Of a DNA stretch of 64,000 bases, positions 33,743 through 46,847 are shown piece after piece. A model generated the notes under the pieces. The model had not been told where the DNA came from. It saw only the letters and a program-made list of their open reading frames with translations, and made no database searches. Numbering within the stretch: the stretch's first letter is position 1; each line of letters starts with the position of its first letter. A program made the position numbers and the translations under genes. Origin of the DNA: Cyclina sinensis (taxonomy: Eukaryota; Mollusca; Bivalvia; Venerida; Veneridae); assembly GCA_012932295.1 (NCBI GenBank), contig JAAONU010000010.1, positions 20,224,047-20,288,046 of the forward strand, written 5' to 3'.

Positions 33743-35416
33743 TCATAGTGGAGAGGTATGCAAATTTCTATCACACCGATTCCTAACCGAGTCTGAGGAA
33801 ATATTTGTACTTTTTGTGTTTGTGGAGTTCTTCTCAACCTTTCTGACAGAGATCTCCTGAAAGCAAGAGATATACAATCTGGCAACTCTCCTGTTCACGA
33901 CGAAAGAAAAGAAAATGAACAAACCCTGTAAGGAATTAACACCCGACACAACAAAGCCAAACCATGTCACTTGAATAATATTATTCATTATTAGGAGGGG
34001 CCAAGTAATGCCTACAATGGCACAAAGTTTAAGACAAATATAGAAGTTATTGCGGTCCTGTGTACTTTCTACTCGCCTCGCTGTTCTGATTTTGTGGAAT
34101 GCAGTGGCAAAGAAGGCAATATTTGCTATAAATATTGCGCATGCTGGAACCAGAAATGTACCAATGAAGATATAGAAATCTGAAATGAAGCACAAGTTCT
34201 CTCCATATCCAAACCCAGATCCTTCTGACTTTATCAAACTAATAGATGCAGCTATCAATACTAAAAACAGGGGGAATGTTAGTATATAAATCAGATACTT
34301 AACAAACAAGGAACGACTTGGAAGTCTATTCCAATTGTCTGCAAAAACAAACACGCGAAACATATGAAAGGAGCAAACATTCATGGCACAGAACGAGGCT
34401 ATCCAGAAGAAGTGCATACTAACTCCAGCTATTTTGCACCAAATTGATGTCTTTGAACCATGAAGTCCAAACTGTAGAAGAGACTGAGCACAGAGAAGCA
34501 AGACGCAGAGAACCAGTAAATTCTGTCCAGGAAGGGTACGAAGGGAAGAAAAAATAGAATAGGTGGCAATCGTCAGTAGAAGGCAGACCATTGACGTGAC
34601 AGAGCACACGAAATCAAATACAGAGTAAATACCATTTGTAGATGAAGATACAGTTTGATTTGTTTGTGTTAGCAAATTTTTCCGATCAAAGTTTTCCTTA
34701 CAGACCAAAATAAATCCTCTTGTCAATTTATACTCACCGAACTCAAATGATATATTCTTTTCTGTTAGGTATATTTCGCCTGTTTCAATTGTCAGGAGAG
34801 TTTTGTTTATATCAAATTTGACATGTGGACATAATACAAAGTTGTCTACAAGTAAAGGATATGCATTCACATCATACGGAGCAATGTCTTCAAAGATATT
34901 AAATCTCCTGTCCGGAATTCTCGAAAGAAAATCGATCGTTCGATTGATTCCCTGACTGTCCAATATGTTGTCGATGTGAAAAGTGTTATGTTGTGCATCA
35001 ACAAGTGACCTTAAAATTGAGGAGATATTTTCAGTGTAACCAATCCTAAAAGATATCTCCAGATTTACTGATTTAGTGTTGGCAATATCGTAATATGTGT
35101 CAGTCAAACTAGCAGGTGACTGCGACTCAGAAGCTCGACATGATGACATTATCGAATTCAAAAGTGTTCGATAAAACTTTTGTTCAACTTTTGTTAGAAC
35201 CTGAAGGCATATATCATGATAAGCAATAAGTATTGGTGTATTTCCTTTCAATGTATTTTCTTCTGTATTTGTTGACGTATTGTTCGATTCTCTATTCAGG
35301 TTATGGAGTTCTAAGTAAACCACATATTTCTTCTTTGATACCGCTTCTAGAATTGGCACACACGTGTCTATACTGAGTTGAAACCCAACATTGCAATAAA
35401 CGGGACGGCACTTTCT
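33743..35416 (-). CDS. GPCR copy 2, coding exon 3: stalk, seven-transmembrane domain and tail
   Basis: Encodes residues 797-1353 as in copy 1. Two residue changes: Ile to Thr in TM4 (YLIYILxFPLFLV) and Glu to Val near the start of the last extracellular loop (NNIIQxTWFG). At least two further substitutions are silent. The disulfide cysteines and the TM1, TM6 and TM7 motifs are intact, so this copy also looks functional. The Glu to Val change lies where loop charge could affect ligand contact; that effect is speculative. Confidence 0.88.
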   Translation of the reverse strand, partial: RKCRPVYCNVGFQLSIDTCVPILEAVSKKKYVVYLELHNLNRESNNTSTNTEENTLKGNTPILIAYHDICLQVLTKVEQKFYRTLLNSIMSSCRASESQSPASLTDTYYDIANTKSVNLEISFRIGYTENISSILRSLVDAQHNTFHIDNILDSQGINRTIDFLSRIPDRRFNIFEDIAPYDVNAYPLLVDNFVLCPHVKFDINKTLLTIETGEIYLTEKNISFEFGEYKLTRGFILVCKENFDRKNLLTQTNQTVSSSTNGIYSVFDFVCSVTSMVCLLLTIATYSIFSSLRTLPGQNLLVLCVLLLCAQSLLQFGLHGSKTSIWCKIAGVSMHFFWIASFCAMNVCSFHMFRVFVFADNWNRLPSRSLFVKYLIYILTFPLFLVLIAASISLIKSEGSGFGYGENLCFISDFYIFIGTFLVPACAIFIANIAFFATAFHKIRTARRVESTQDRNNFYICLKLCAIVGITWPLLIMNNIIQVTWFGFVVSGVNSLQGLFIFFSFVVNRRVARLYISCFQEISVRKVEKNSTNTKSTNISSDSVRNRCDRNLHTSPL

Positions 35417-35825
35417 CTGAAATTTTAAAATAAATCCATTATTACACCTAGCACATCACCAGAGCAAAGTGTTCTGTTTCTAATCGAAATTTTTTACAAA
35501 ATATTTTTTTTGTTTAATTACATCTTACTGAACAATCAGTTGCAAAATTAACTCTTAGCCTGCTAAATATCTTTAATGGATTTGTCCATCTTTCAATTTG
35601 TTTAGAGGGGTGCTTATTGAAAATTACCGACTGAACGGCAAATATTGCAGCAGGAATGTGCATAACAGTAGAGTTTGTAGTATCATATACCATCAAACAT
35701 AAATATGATTTTTAAGAAGATTTCTTTATATAATTACTTGTACAGTTTAGGTGGTTCCTAAAATAAGTAAATAAATATTCAAACCTCTGCTAAAGTATAT
35801 GCAAAGTGGGATATAGCGTGTTTTT

Positions 35826-36035
35826 AACCCTTAACCTGCTGGAACCGAAAGTGATTAGCCTTTGCCACCAGTATAGAGCCAGGCCAGCCTGCACATCCGA
35901 GCAGTCAAACCAGTCTCTATACTGTTGGTAGCTCCATTTTTGTATTTTGATATTGAAATTTCTTAAACTTTAAATGGACTGTTCCAAATTCAAAGCTGGG
36001 CAAATCCATTACAAAATTTCAACATGTTTAGGGTT
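35826..36035. repeat. Dispersed repeat with AACCCTTAACC / TTTAGGGTTAA ends (unit 2)
   Basis: Same repeat as at 10805-11015, in GPCR copy 2 intron 2, with a few substitutions. Confidence 0.55.
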
Positions 36036-36423
36036 AATGTCAGAAACATATGTTACAAACTAGACATTTACCAGACTATGGTCAAATGTACCCGAGGAGC
36101 ACTGTGGTATATCAGCAAGTTTTGGTGCCAAAATGATACGTTCAAAGTCGTGTTGCGACAATGTAAACATATGCTGGTAAGCACTAGTAAGGGGAACCGT
36201 GTGCAAATAATCAACTATCACGTCAACCTGAAATTAATTGTAAAAATCAAATAGTTATAAAACCTAAGATAAATTAACCTTTTTTGATCCTTTATTAAAC
36301 GTCAAATGAATGCCTTAGTGCTGTTTCCATGCGAATTAAAACTTTCTGAACATTAATTAGAATTTATTGTCAGTCCCAGTTTCTCATATGGCCATAACCG
36401 CTAGAAGAGATTGCGTTTTACTT

Positions 36424-36641
36424 ATATCAGGGTGTGGGGGATAGTGCAAGATACAGAAAACACCCCATATCGAGACTTTCCTGGTTCATTAACATGCTCC
36501 GTTTGTAGAAAGGACACATGAGACATATGTTTAATATCTCACGTGAAAGACAGGAAGAAGTGGTAATAGAGGAGTGGTGCTTAAACTCACGACCACTCGA
36601 TTACAAGCCCTGGCCTTTACCATTGGACGAATGATCGACCT
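36424..36641 (-). mobile_element. tRNA-derived SINE remnant (unit 2)
   Basis: Copy of the remnant at 11405-11622 with a single visible substitution (CAGTAAG to CAGGAAG). Confidence 0.6.
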
Positions 36642-36855
36642 GAGAAAATGGAACGATAGGAGGTTGATGCTCATATCAAATCGGAAATTTGGCACATATT
36701 TTTAATCGTTTTAGGGGTATATTTAAATGAGCATCATTTATTAAAACAAAAGTGGAAAAAGGCATATCAGGAAACACAATCAAAAAGCACAGCCTCCCTA
36801 CACAGTCAAAAAGTAGAGGAAAAGATAGCATAAATTCACTTATAGCTCAGTTAAA

Positions 36856-37354
36856 ACAAGAGGGCCATGATGGGCCATGGATCGCTCACCTGAGTAATCA
36901 GGAAACGTCAAAAGCAATTACATTTTCTAATTGAAGATTTGAAGGTGCCTACAAACAAAATATCTAAAATATCAGTCAATCAATAAAGGCTCTATGACTG
37001 AAAGTAAAAAAAAATATATTATAAGCTGTGGTGACCTTGACCCAGTGACCTTAAGCCCCACGTATACGTAAGGCTAGAGGTCCATGCAAGGAACCTAAAT
37101 ACCAAATATCAAAGATATTAGTCTGTAAATAAAAGCACTATGAGGTAAAGTTGATAAATCTATTTTTATCCTCAGTGACCTTAACCCAAATTTAATGGAA
37201 GAGGTTCATGCAAGGTGTCTATAAACTAAATATTTAAAATATCAACCAGTCAATGAAGGCTCTACGATTGAAAGTAGAAAAATCTATTTTTAGCCTTAGT
37301 GACATTGTCCTTGACCGAGTGACCTCAAACTGCACCTAAGGGTAGAGGTTCTTG
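36856..37354. repeat. Dispersed bivalve-type repeat, ACAAGAGGGCCATGATGG family (unit 2)
   Basis: Copy of the repeat at 11837-12335; near-identical. Confidence 0.6.
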
Positions 37355-37360
37355 TTGTAT

Positions 37361-37429
37361 TTTGACACCAAAGTGCGTTATACAGGTGCAATGTTTAACA
37401 TCAGACAAACCATCGCACTTTGGGGTCAT
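37361..37429. repeat. Inverted repeat, CACCAAAGTGCG / CGCACTTTGGGG (unit 2)
   Basis: Unit 2 copy of 12342-12410. Confidence 0.6.
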
Positions 37430-37875
37430 GAAATTAAATCAATAAAAATGAATTTTAGTGATATTTTAAAGTAATATCTTGTAGTTAATGCCAATGGTAA
37501 ACTAAAAATAAGGAATGAAGTAGGCGAAATGAATTAAGTCGGATAACAATAGCAGACAACAGATTATTTTATTTTACTTTACACTTTAAATAGTGTGTTT
37601 ATATAGTCACGGTTTTCGTGATATTTAAAGTGGTAAAATTCATAAAACATTAAACATTTACATTTAATAAGCAACAAATATAATGTTTTTATTTTTTGAA
37701 TTACTGCTACATCAGAATTTTAATGGCACTTAGCAAGATTATTTGATTGCACAGTCATGTATCTAAGTATCGACCGTCATCTTGAACTCCACCTTAAATA
37801 ATTCAAGGTTTCAGATCGAAAGTAAGTCAGTACTCAGTATTTCAGCAGAAATCAGTTGACACCTTCAGAACTTTG

Positions 37876-37969
37876 GAACCCAAAGTGTGTTGATATGTAC
37901 CATATTAACGCACTTTGGGGTTCATTTCTCGATTTTGACCCCAAAACGCGTTTGACCCCAAAGTGCGTT
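37876..37969. repeat. Inverted repeat cluster, CCCAAAGTGNGTT motif (unit 2)
   Basis: Unit 2 copy of 12857-12950. Confidence 0.6.
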
Positions 37970-38440
37970 GTGAAAGTGCGGTGTTACGACGTCTTTAGAC
38001 ATTATAAAGAGTGTTTACTGAAGCAATATACGAAGGATGATCCAAATTATGTAGACTTTTGCTGTTGCTTAAACAGAGGTGGTTAAATTTATTAATTCAT
38101 AATTCTGAAATAAATCGGAACATTTAATAAAACAGGCTAGTTAATAAAATTATATATTTAGTAAATTACGCAAAAGCGCCGGGCAGTTTTATAAGAATGG
38201 TAACGTGTATGCCGCACACGCCGTTTTTGTGTCTTGTGAAGTTATATATGTTTCAATAAACAAAATATACATGACTGTGTGAAAAGCGCCAAACTTAAGC
38301 ACAGAACGGTGTGTAGATGACGTTATGCAAAAGTTTGAAGTAATTTGAACGTGGTGATTTAAAAACAACAACATCCATAGTTCGATATTACTAGCGTTAC
38401 TTATGTTAAATATCGTCGTCAGACCCGCGCGAAATCTGAA

Positions 38441-39171
38441 CAGCCATAAAGTTCAGCCATGGTCTCGGAAAGACACCAACCCAGACACTGAAAATGATTG
38501 AATCGACCAATAGGGAATATTTAGTGAGCAGGTCACTTGTATTCAAACGGCACCATCGGTTTTCTGATGGCCAGGACAGCTTTGAAGAATTAGACGAACA
38601 AGAAAGTCGTGGAAGAAAGAAACAGTATCGCGAGATAATAGTGACGTCAATTCGTGATGCGCTGGACTCTGACAGACGACTGACGATAAGAGCGGTTTTA
38701 CGTGGGTTATGGCACCATACATAGGATACTGACAGTCTAAAATGTCAGAGGTAATTCCAATGTATCATATTTATGTGTTACCAATAATTATTGATAGCAT
38801 ATTTTTATTAAATAGAGTGAATCTATAAATATAGTTTAGTGTGTGTTGAACATTAATTTCTTATCGTTTTCATGCGTTTCTAAGTGATGTATTTTGAAAC
38901 GCATTAAACAAATAGTTCCAAATTATCTTTATTATAAAATTTATGTATACAATTTGTATAAATGATATTTTCTGTCTAGGTTCATGCAAGATGGGTACCA
39001 GAGCAGTTGAAGGACTGTGAAAAGGAGAGGAGAGTTCGAGATTCAAGGGCATTTGTGAGAAGGATAGTCGCACAGTATGACCAGCAATGGTCTGAAGACA
39101 TTTTTGAACAATGGGTTCATCGCCACCGACAATGTATAGAGTGCGATGGACATTATTTTGACAAAAAGTGA
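38441..39171 (+). pseudogene. Internally deleted mariner-like transposase with an apparent intron (unit 2)
   Basis: Unit 2 copy of 13419-14149 with the same internal deletion, frameshift and intron-like segment (about 38751-38979). Only a few substitutions separate the copies, so all these lesions predate the 25 kb duplication. Confidence 0.7.
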
Positions 39172-39990
39172 AAAGATACTTGTCTACTGCACATGGTACT
39201 AATTCAGCAAACAACGTCACAACGTCAAAGACGTCACGAAATCAACATCGACGTGCGCCGGGTTAACCGTAATGGCCATTTTATTTTGTATGTAGTTTTT
39301 TTTAAGAATAATTTTTTTTTCTCTTATAATTGTAAGAACCTGCTGGACATATTCCCACTCATGTTGATGTTATTGTACAGGATACTTATATAACAGTTAC
39401 AGCAAAAGTCTACATTATTTTAAATCATCCCTCGTACGTGTTCCTGAGCTTAGCTATTGCGAAAGAAACCCTAGGTTGAAAGTGAAATATACCTTTTGGA
39501 AGGTCTTCTACAAACAGGGGATGTGCATTCTGCCAGGGCTTTTTTGAAAAAAGTTTTTTTCTCATAGTTTTTGTTTTTGCAATTAGATTTCCAATCCCCG
39601 TATGCGCACTGTTTCAGTGCAAACTGACTCCAGTACTCTTCCTTTCTTTACAAAATTCGTCTCGATGCCTAGCCCCTTAGCTAATTAGAAATATTATTTT
39701 AGCCAAAGATAACCCATTAACTGAAATAGTTCTGACTGAAATGCTTCTTGAAATAAAAATGTGCTTGAGCTGTCTTAGTGATTTTCAATCGTAAAACTTC
39801 GGGTATTTCCGTATGGTTCGTATGGTCTCTTGCATAGCATAAAGGCCGAGGTGATCAGATTGAGTAATTTGCTCATGAAATATATTAATCTGAATAAAGA
39901 ACGTGTGAATAGCAGGAATCATATATTCGATCAAACAGAATTGACAGGCTAAAGTCAGTTTTAATAATTCTATTTACACGTACAACATAC

Positions 39991-42041
39991 CTGTTTCAAA
40001 GGTGGTAGGTTACACTCAGCACAGTATACATTTTTGTATGGAAACCATCTTGAATGGATTTCTGTCTCATGACATAGTTCCTCTAGATCTTCATTACGCT
40101 GATGCCATATTAAAGAATCATTTAACAAACAGTCTGCTGTGACGTTACTAGAACCAGTCTGAGGTAATTCTACGTCGGGATTACACATGAAACATGCAAA
40201 ATTTTTATACACTTTGTCGTCTATTCGGTACTCAGGAAGAGATAATATGTTTTCGTCCGTACCTTTACAAACTTCATCGATAAGGCTTTCCTTGGTGGTC
40301 AGTTTTCCGGTCTGGTTACACAATGCATAGACGGACTTGACAGTTTTATCTCTGTAAAAATAATTGACAGTTACATGCTCTGTTGTTTTTGAGAAAGGAC
40401 CTTTTTCCGTACGAATGTACTTTACGCCACCTATTTTCCCTGCTTCAAACGAATCATAGGCCATTTTGCATTTTCTACTTGACAGTGGGATGAAAAAGAC
40501 CTTGAAGCAGAAGGTTTTGATTGCTTTGAGCAATTGATGCATACTTAGAAACAAATCGTATTCAATATAAGTTTCACAGAGTATTTGAAAGCTAAAGAAC
40601 ACATCGGTGTTTTTTCTGTTACAAGCATAACAATAAATATTCTTATACGAATTACCCGAGTTCACAGTCACAGGTATTGAAGTCAAGACGTCAGAATAGT
40701 CCTTAACCACACCACACTTCCTTACTAATATATCATCTCCGTCCATAGCTAGACAGGTGTCTATAACTCTAAATCGTCCAATGGAACCTTCAAAAAGCAA
40801 CCGTTGGTCGATTTTTAGAACATCATTTTTCCGCGCAAGAGTTGGTAAATCTTGTGGATCGATGCATGAATAAGGTGCTTTTCGAAAGAGTAATTCAGGA
40901 CAACAGGTGTCGGCTTCTGCACATGAACTCTCACAACTGCATTGCCCACAGACTGGATTTTTGTACACTTTGAGAGTTTTGTTTCTCGTAGAACCACAAT
41001 CATTCCCTGTGCCACATACAGACATATACATGTCTTCTATATCTCTTAATTTCTTTATATCGCTAAAGAGCTCATTCTTTCTGTGAGAAGAGCGTGGATA
41101 GTTTACATATTGAAACGCCTCACTGAATTGGTCTTGCACGATATTTTCTAAACTTGACGTCTTATTTTTACCCATAATGTCAACAGTAAACGATAATTGT
41201 GAGTTACGGTTTGAAATGTCACTCTTTTCAGTAATGTTTAAGAAAGAAAATTCATGATTGGTAAAATATAAATGTTCACGATTACAAGTATAGCAATAAA
41301 TGTTTTTGAACGGGTGAAGCCGAGTCGTCAATGGAAAAGACTGACACGCCACCATAACAGCCTCAATTCTTGAGTCGACTTGCACTGATGAATTTTTGCA
41401 TTCGTTAATTAATGCAACATTTTGAATACTGCCTATGCTTGGGTTGCATATATAACAAAACGCATTTTTAAAGTCTTTGTAAGGAAGAAATAATTTCTCA
41501 CAAGCCCATTCTATATCAGCGTCATAGGTATGCCAAAGTCCTGTCACATTACATGTGTTTGTGTAAGATTTGTCACTCTTATAGTGCAGGTTGCAATCAG
41601 TGACTACACTATATACAGAATAAGGAGGTCGGAAGTATATTCTACAATTATACTTGTTGATGAAATCTTTGATTTCAGAAAGTGATCTGGAGCTCGCAGC
41701 AACGTTTCCTGTAATGGCATAGGTATCACACTCAACCTCAATCGTCCAAGAAATGCAACGTTCCTCTTTGTTACATATTCCACAATACTTATTTTTATAT
41801 ACAAACCCGGATGTTGTCGATGTGCATGGTTGAATACCGGATAAACATTTTTCAACCAAGGTAGTATTACTGCGATATTCTTCCAGACATGAAGCCACCA
41901 TGAATACAGACTTAGAGTCACGTGTTGTGTAGAGTGTTGTATTTATGCACTCGTACTCGACATAGCCATGATATGTACCTGGACAAAAGTACATGGTACT
42001 TCCGAAGAGGTCATACGGGGAACAGGCACACGCTGCACATT
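39991..42041 (-). CDS. GPCR copy 2, coding exon 2: cysteine-rich ectodomain
   Basis: Same length (2051 nt) and same seven [YF]KN-x2-C-x2-C modules and somatomedin-B-like cluster as copy 1. Amino-acid differences, copy 1 to copy 2: Ile to Thr before MYFCPG, Ser to Leu in the ECKCxSGIQPC neighbourhood (about residue 179), Leu to Phe in TSGxVYKNK, Ile to Ser in GNVAAxSRS, and Asn to Lys in SSRKCxMAYD. The first does not truncate anything: translation enters from exon 1 at 42041, not at the internal Met at 41994. No cysteine is changed. Confidence 0.8.
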
Positions 42042-42069
42042 CTGAAACGGATGTAAAACAACAATAACA

Positions 42070-42111
42070 ACACCGAGCCGATCATAATCTTTCTTTCTTC
42101 ATGTTTCTTTC
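42070..42111 (-). other. 42 bp insertion in intron 1 of GPCR copy 2
   Basis: Present between AACAACAA and AAGTTGCCTATAAA relative to unit 1 (17044-17051). It lies about 28-70 bp upstream of the exon 2 acceptor on the minus strand, where the branch point would normally be. The polypyrimidine tract and AG are unchanged. Confidence 0.75.
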
Positions 42112-42688
42112 TCAAAGTTGCCTATAAAATATTACAGCAGCCCGCTGTATAATAACTGTCAATTCTTCACGAACATGTACTGGATACATTTTAATATTTT
42201 TGTTCCTTCTCGCCAACGAGATTACCCACGAGAAAAATTCTAAGATGGCTAAATTGTCATGATTTTCACAAAAGTCAATATTAAGCAAACACGTCCGGAC
42301 GTTCTAGAACAACAAAAATATTTTGATAGGTCAAAGGAGAATCAGTCAGAATATGTTGTCTGAAATACCCGGTCACATGACAAAATGGCGTACATATAGA
42401 GTGATGCAAGCTCATTATTTAAATAAAAAGATTTTCTGTTCTGTTTATTTTATATATTTTACTAGAAAGAATATGACTGTAAGCGTTATAATAACGCTGC
42501 ACAAAAAATCAGATCAATCATTTATTTTTTTACACTAGAATGTAAGATCTTATCTTGTTATAAATTTTGAGAAAGTCAAATATAAACGTTTCCATAATGA
42601 ATGTTAGAAAGGCTGCTGCAGAAAATATCTTTATAATTTTAAGAATGTTTGACCAAACTTTAAACTCCAACTTCTTTTAAATTATTAC

Positions 42689-43025
42689 CTGGAAATATCG
42701 ATTTGATCGATCTGTTGAGTAAAAACTTCTTGTCGATGTCAACACCACAGGAATCTTCAAGTGGACAAATTGTTGCAAATTCCATCATCAGTTTCTTCAA
42801 ATTTACATTTCTCCCAGCCCACTGAGCTAAGATCTTTTCAGTAAATGTCAGAACATCTGTTTCATCATCATCATTGTCTTCTTTCCATGATGAGAAAGAT
42901 GTTTGCACGTTGTCTTGTTGAGTTATGTCATTTTTCAAACCATCATTACTTTCAGTTCCGAAATAGTTCTGAAATAATAAAAACGCCATGAAAATTATTC
43001 GAAATAGTCCATTGAAATTTCCCAT
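42689..43025 (-). CDS. GPCR copy 2, coding exon 1: signal peptide and acidic N-terminus
   Basis: The protein segment is identical to copy 1; the two substitutions I see (GAT/GAC and TTT/TTC codons) are silent. Start ATG at 43025, donor CCAG|GTAATA after 42689, ending in phase 1. Signal peptide, acidic WKEDNDDDETD run and CPLEDSC pair are all present. Confidence 0.7.
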
Positions 43026-43859
43026 TTCAAGTACCGGTTGAAAATTTGTTTCTAAAAATCCAGCCACACTTTTACAAATGTATGATACAAAATGAGCAAC
43101 GTTTCATTGAGAAATATGAAATTCAATCTGGAAAGGCAATTTTTATGATTGCCAGATTGAGCAGAGAATGATATTTTTATCTAATAATAAATGGATATCC
43201 GCCTAATAAAACAAAATGTTCTAGTGAGACATTACTCATTTTGCAATTATCTAAAGGTCGGCCATTGTAAATTCATGATGACATTTGCTTTAGTTCCCCT
43301 ATCTACAAAATGGACTAATAATTTAAACAAAAACAACCATAGTGCAATTACTAGAAATATTACTGATAATCTCTAAAAAAAATTTACACGAATTGGATAT
43401 AATTTATGTGTAAAGTACTATGTGATTGTTGTTTTGAAATGTTCAAAATCTAAAATTAACCGTCCTAAACTTTATGTTTACTAATAAATACGTGTTGTAC
43501 TACAACATGTAATATATAATCTACACAAGAAACTACAATGGGAGTAACACTGGGGTTATAAAACGTTATTCCTGTCAATACTACATCATACATGAGTCGC
43601 CGATGGAATTAGGTAATAAATGACAAAAAATAGTTAAAATATGGTTTTACTTCAGAGATATTTTTTTCAGAGGTGACTAATATCAAGAAAATTTAATACG
43701 AAATGATGAACTCTGACTTAAATGCCACTCTGAACAAAAAGGCAATTTGCCATCAACGGTTAAACCAAATCTGTAGGCTCTCGTCAGAAACCCTTGACGC
43801 TCTTTTGACGTAATCCATGGTGTATGAACTGGTTCAAAACAACTGTCATATGCGGCTTA

Positions 43860-43988
43860 GAAACCGCATGGTGCGGTTTATATACAACCACACGCATCTT
43901 GTGCTTTCAAAACCGCATCATGCGTGTTTAAGACCGATTAAACCATCTTTTAAACATTTAAACCGCCGAAACCGCATCATATGATGAA
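43860..43988. repeat. AAACCGCAT palindrome cluster (unit 2)
   Basis: Unit 2 copy of 18797-18925, upstream of GPCR copy 2. Confidence 0.55.
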
Positions 43989-45240
43989 AACTATCAATTA
44001 CAACTGCATACTACAATGATATAGTTTATGAGAGTCAGAATTATAGATTCATTTATGGGATAACCAATGCCATTTGCAAACTGGCATTGCATGGCTGAGA
44101 AAATGATGATGATTTTTGCAGTTGCAAACGCATTGTAGAATTGTAAGCCCTGACAAGGAATCTGAATAGAATTACTTTTTTATCTTTTGTTGTTGTATTG
44201 TGTTAATTGCAAAGCTATTACAAGCAATGGGCATCATACAAGGTTTGTTTTCTTCGAGTTTGATAATGTGTGTTAGATGTCATAGTCCTTCAGTATACAC
44301 CTCAAACATAATAAAAGCATTCTCCATCCTATCCAAGACCAAAGTTAATACAAAAATTACATCTTTGTAACAAAGGTATTGAATCAACTGAGACAAAACG
44401 TAGTCTTGCATCACATAATCAGAAAATCTTTTTAAGCTTATTTTTTTTGTATCCGTATTTGATAGACCAACTGATTGTTCAGCTTAATTTGTTCAAAATT
44501 ATCTCATAAACTGTATAATGGACTAACGAAGAAAAGAAATCACCTTTCAAACATGTAAATATCGTTTTAAAATTGTCATAAATATATATTAATGTCTCAT
44601 TTAACACTAGTCGGGAAATGAATGTGTACTCACAACCTTTGCAAACTCAATACATTGCATTGCATTATTTACCCGGAAATGTCAGTGGGTACGAATTTTC
44701 TAATACGAATTTCTGATTCATAACAGACTAAAATATTGTACATTGAAATGCTTCAAATACATCTAGACAGTCACACCCTTTGTTACATGATCTTATGATA
44801 TATGAAATAGTGGGCTTATTTTGAAAACATCGAGAATGGAAACTTGGAAAGAAATAACATATTTAACACCTTTTCAAATGCAAAGTCGAAATAAAGTGTG
44901 TATCACTTATATTGCTGCAAAGGCAGCAGAGACTATTTTGTATGACCACAAATATGGCAAACATATTTTTTTCAAGACAGTACTACGTACTACGATGAGG
45001 TCATTACCTGCTTGAGCATCTTAGACCATTTACAGTAGGAATGCATACAAACTGAAAAAGGGAACTGACTTTTTTTTTTTTTACAGATTTTGAATCAGAT
45101 TTAAGTTTGTAGTGCTAATTAAGTGTCATCTCTGCTTCAAATTCTTTTGATTTAAGACTAATATCCAATAGAATCCACAAGCAATAGATAAGTTGCATTA
45201 ATCCCTGTCCTAAAAGGCACAATAGGGTGTACATTAAAGG

Positions 45241-45535
45241 GAGGAGTGGATGTGGTCCAGTGATAACGCGCTGGACTGGTATACCAGGGGTCCCGAGTTC
45301 GATCCCCCGCTCCTCCACTAACATTACTAATAGTCTTTCGGATGAGACTTTAAACCGAGGTCCCATGTATCAGTGCTATACACTGAGCATGTAAAAGAAC
45401 CAGTGGTGTCTCTGGAATGAGATGCTTTCTGTATCTTGCACTACCCCCATAACATAAAATATCTAATCTCTTGAGGGGGCGTCGGTCATATGGGCAACCG
45501 GTACCGACGGTAAATAAGCTCAAATAGATAGATAG
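45241..45535 (+). mobile_element. Full-length tRNA-derived SINE with target-site duplication (unit 2)
   Basis: Unit 2 copy of the SINE at 20171-20465, same ACATTAAAGG direct repeats (45231-45240, 45536-45545). The insertion therefore predates the 25 kb duplication. Confidence 0.85.
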
Positions 45536-46847
45536 ACATTAAAGGGGTCAGGGTGCTGAGGCATTAGATCACGTGTGATATTCATTTGAACTAATAATAT
45601 ATCAAGTTCAATGACACACTAACCAGCAATTGTTTTATTATAAATTTGAGGTGAATGAATATTTTTTTTATTATACATTGTGTCTAATGTATAATAGAAA
45701 ATTCAGAATGATTGAATTTCGAAATATTATCGAAACTGGGATTTATTTACTTTAATTAGCTTTTGTGATATAGTTTTGGTTATATTACAAACTGAAACAA
45801 TTTCTACATATCCACAGGAAAATTACGACAGATCTAAAGTGTATAATGAAGAAGCTAAGAGACACGTTGTTGCCAAGGAGCAACTTAAACTGCAGTTTCT
45901 GATGATTTTTTTTACGAACAAAAAATAACATACATTTTACACATTTTTATGTCAAGTGTGAAGCGAAGGCTTGGGTAGGTATTTCTTTCACATCATTTAC
46001 AAGGATTTTTTATGTTGGACCTAACTATTTTACACTGATTTTTCATTTGAGAACAAACTGAACTTCTTTAGGAATGAAATTTTCATTATTCGAATAAGGT
46101 TGCATTTCTGAAACATGTTAGCATTAACATTGATGAGACTCAATGTTTCAACAGCAGCCGTCTTGAATTTCCTTTACATTTTTTTAATGAGCTACAATTT
46201 AGTATATGATTTTTTTATTTTAATCAGTATTTGTCATTTTAGCCCATGCAAGTAAATTAATGCTCACATTTCACGGAACAAGGCTTTAACAGACAAGACT
46301 ATGTGTATTCTCTAATTCATGACAAAACATTATCTTTAAACAATTAAAAGAATTAGTTGTTTCCAATGTAGCTTTACACATTTTTGTTTGCACCACAACA
46401 CTGCAAAGGGACACAGTACTACATGCCAATACCCTTCTTAATGTTGATTAGCTCATTTTTTACCTCAGACTGGTCCTTTTCTTTCTTATGTACTTATAAA
46501 AAGTAATAGTCAAGCATTAAAAAATCTGTTTTACACTACATGTTTTAGGATCAGGGCTTGGGCAGTTTAATTCTTCCATGTACCGGACCAAGGAATATAT
46601 CCGCATTCTTCAGATAGATTTAACGGGGAATTCAATGTAATTGAAGTCTAATTATACAATGACTAAGTCAGAGATGCAATTAATAGCTAATGAAATATCA
46701 AGGTTGTTCGAAAATGTGTGTTATTATTAAAGTTATGAAAATTATCTTATGATGTCTGTTGATTTTTTTTTCTGTTGTACGAATGAAAATTATGGCTACA
46801 GAAGTTTCTTGCTAGCACCAATTTACATACACCATTGCAAAGATACT

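Larger units (their letters stand above)
33743..43025 (-). other. Gene span: adhesion/Methuselah-like GPCR, copy 2 (three coding exons)
   Basis: Same model as copy 1: exon 1 43025-42689, intron 1 of 647 bp, exon 2 42041-39991, intron 2 of 4574 bp, exon 3 35416-33743. All four splice sites and the phases are unchanged and the product is again 1353 residues. Intron 1 is 42 bp longer because of an insertion about 28 bp from the acceptor. About seven residue changes separate the copies and none removes a recognisable key residue. Confidence 0.75.
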
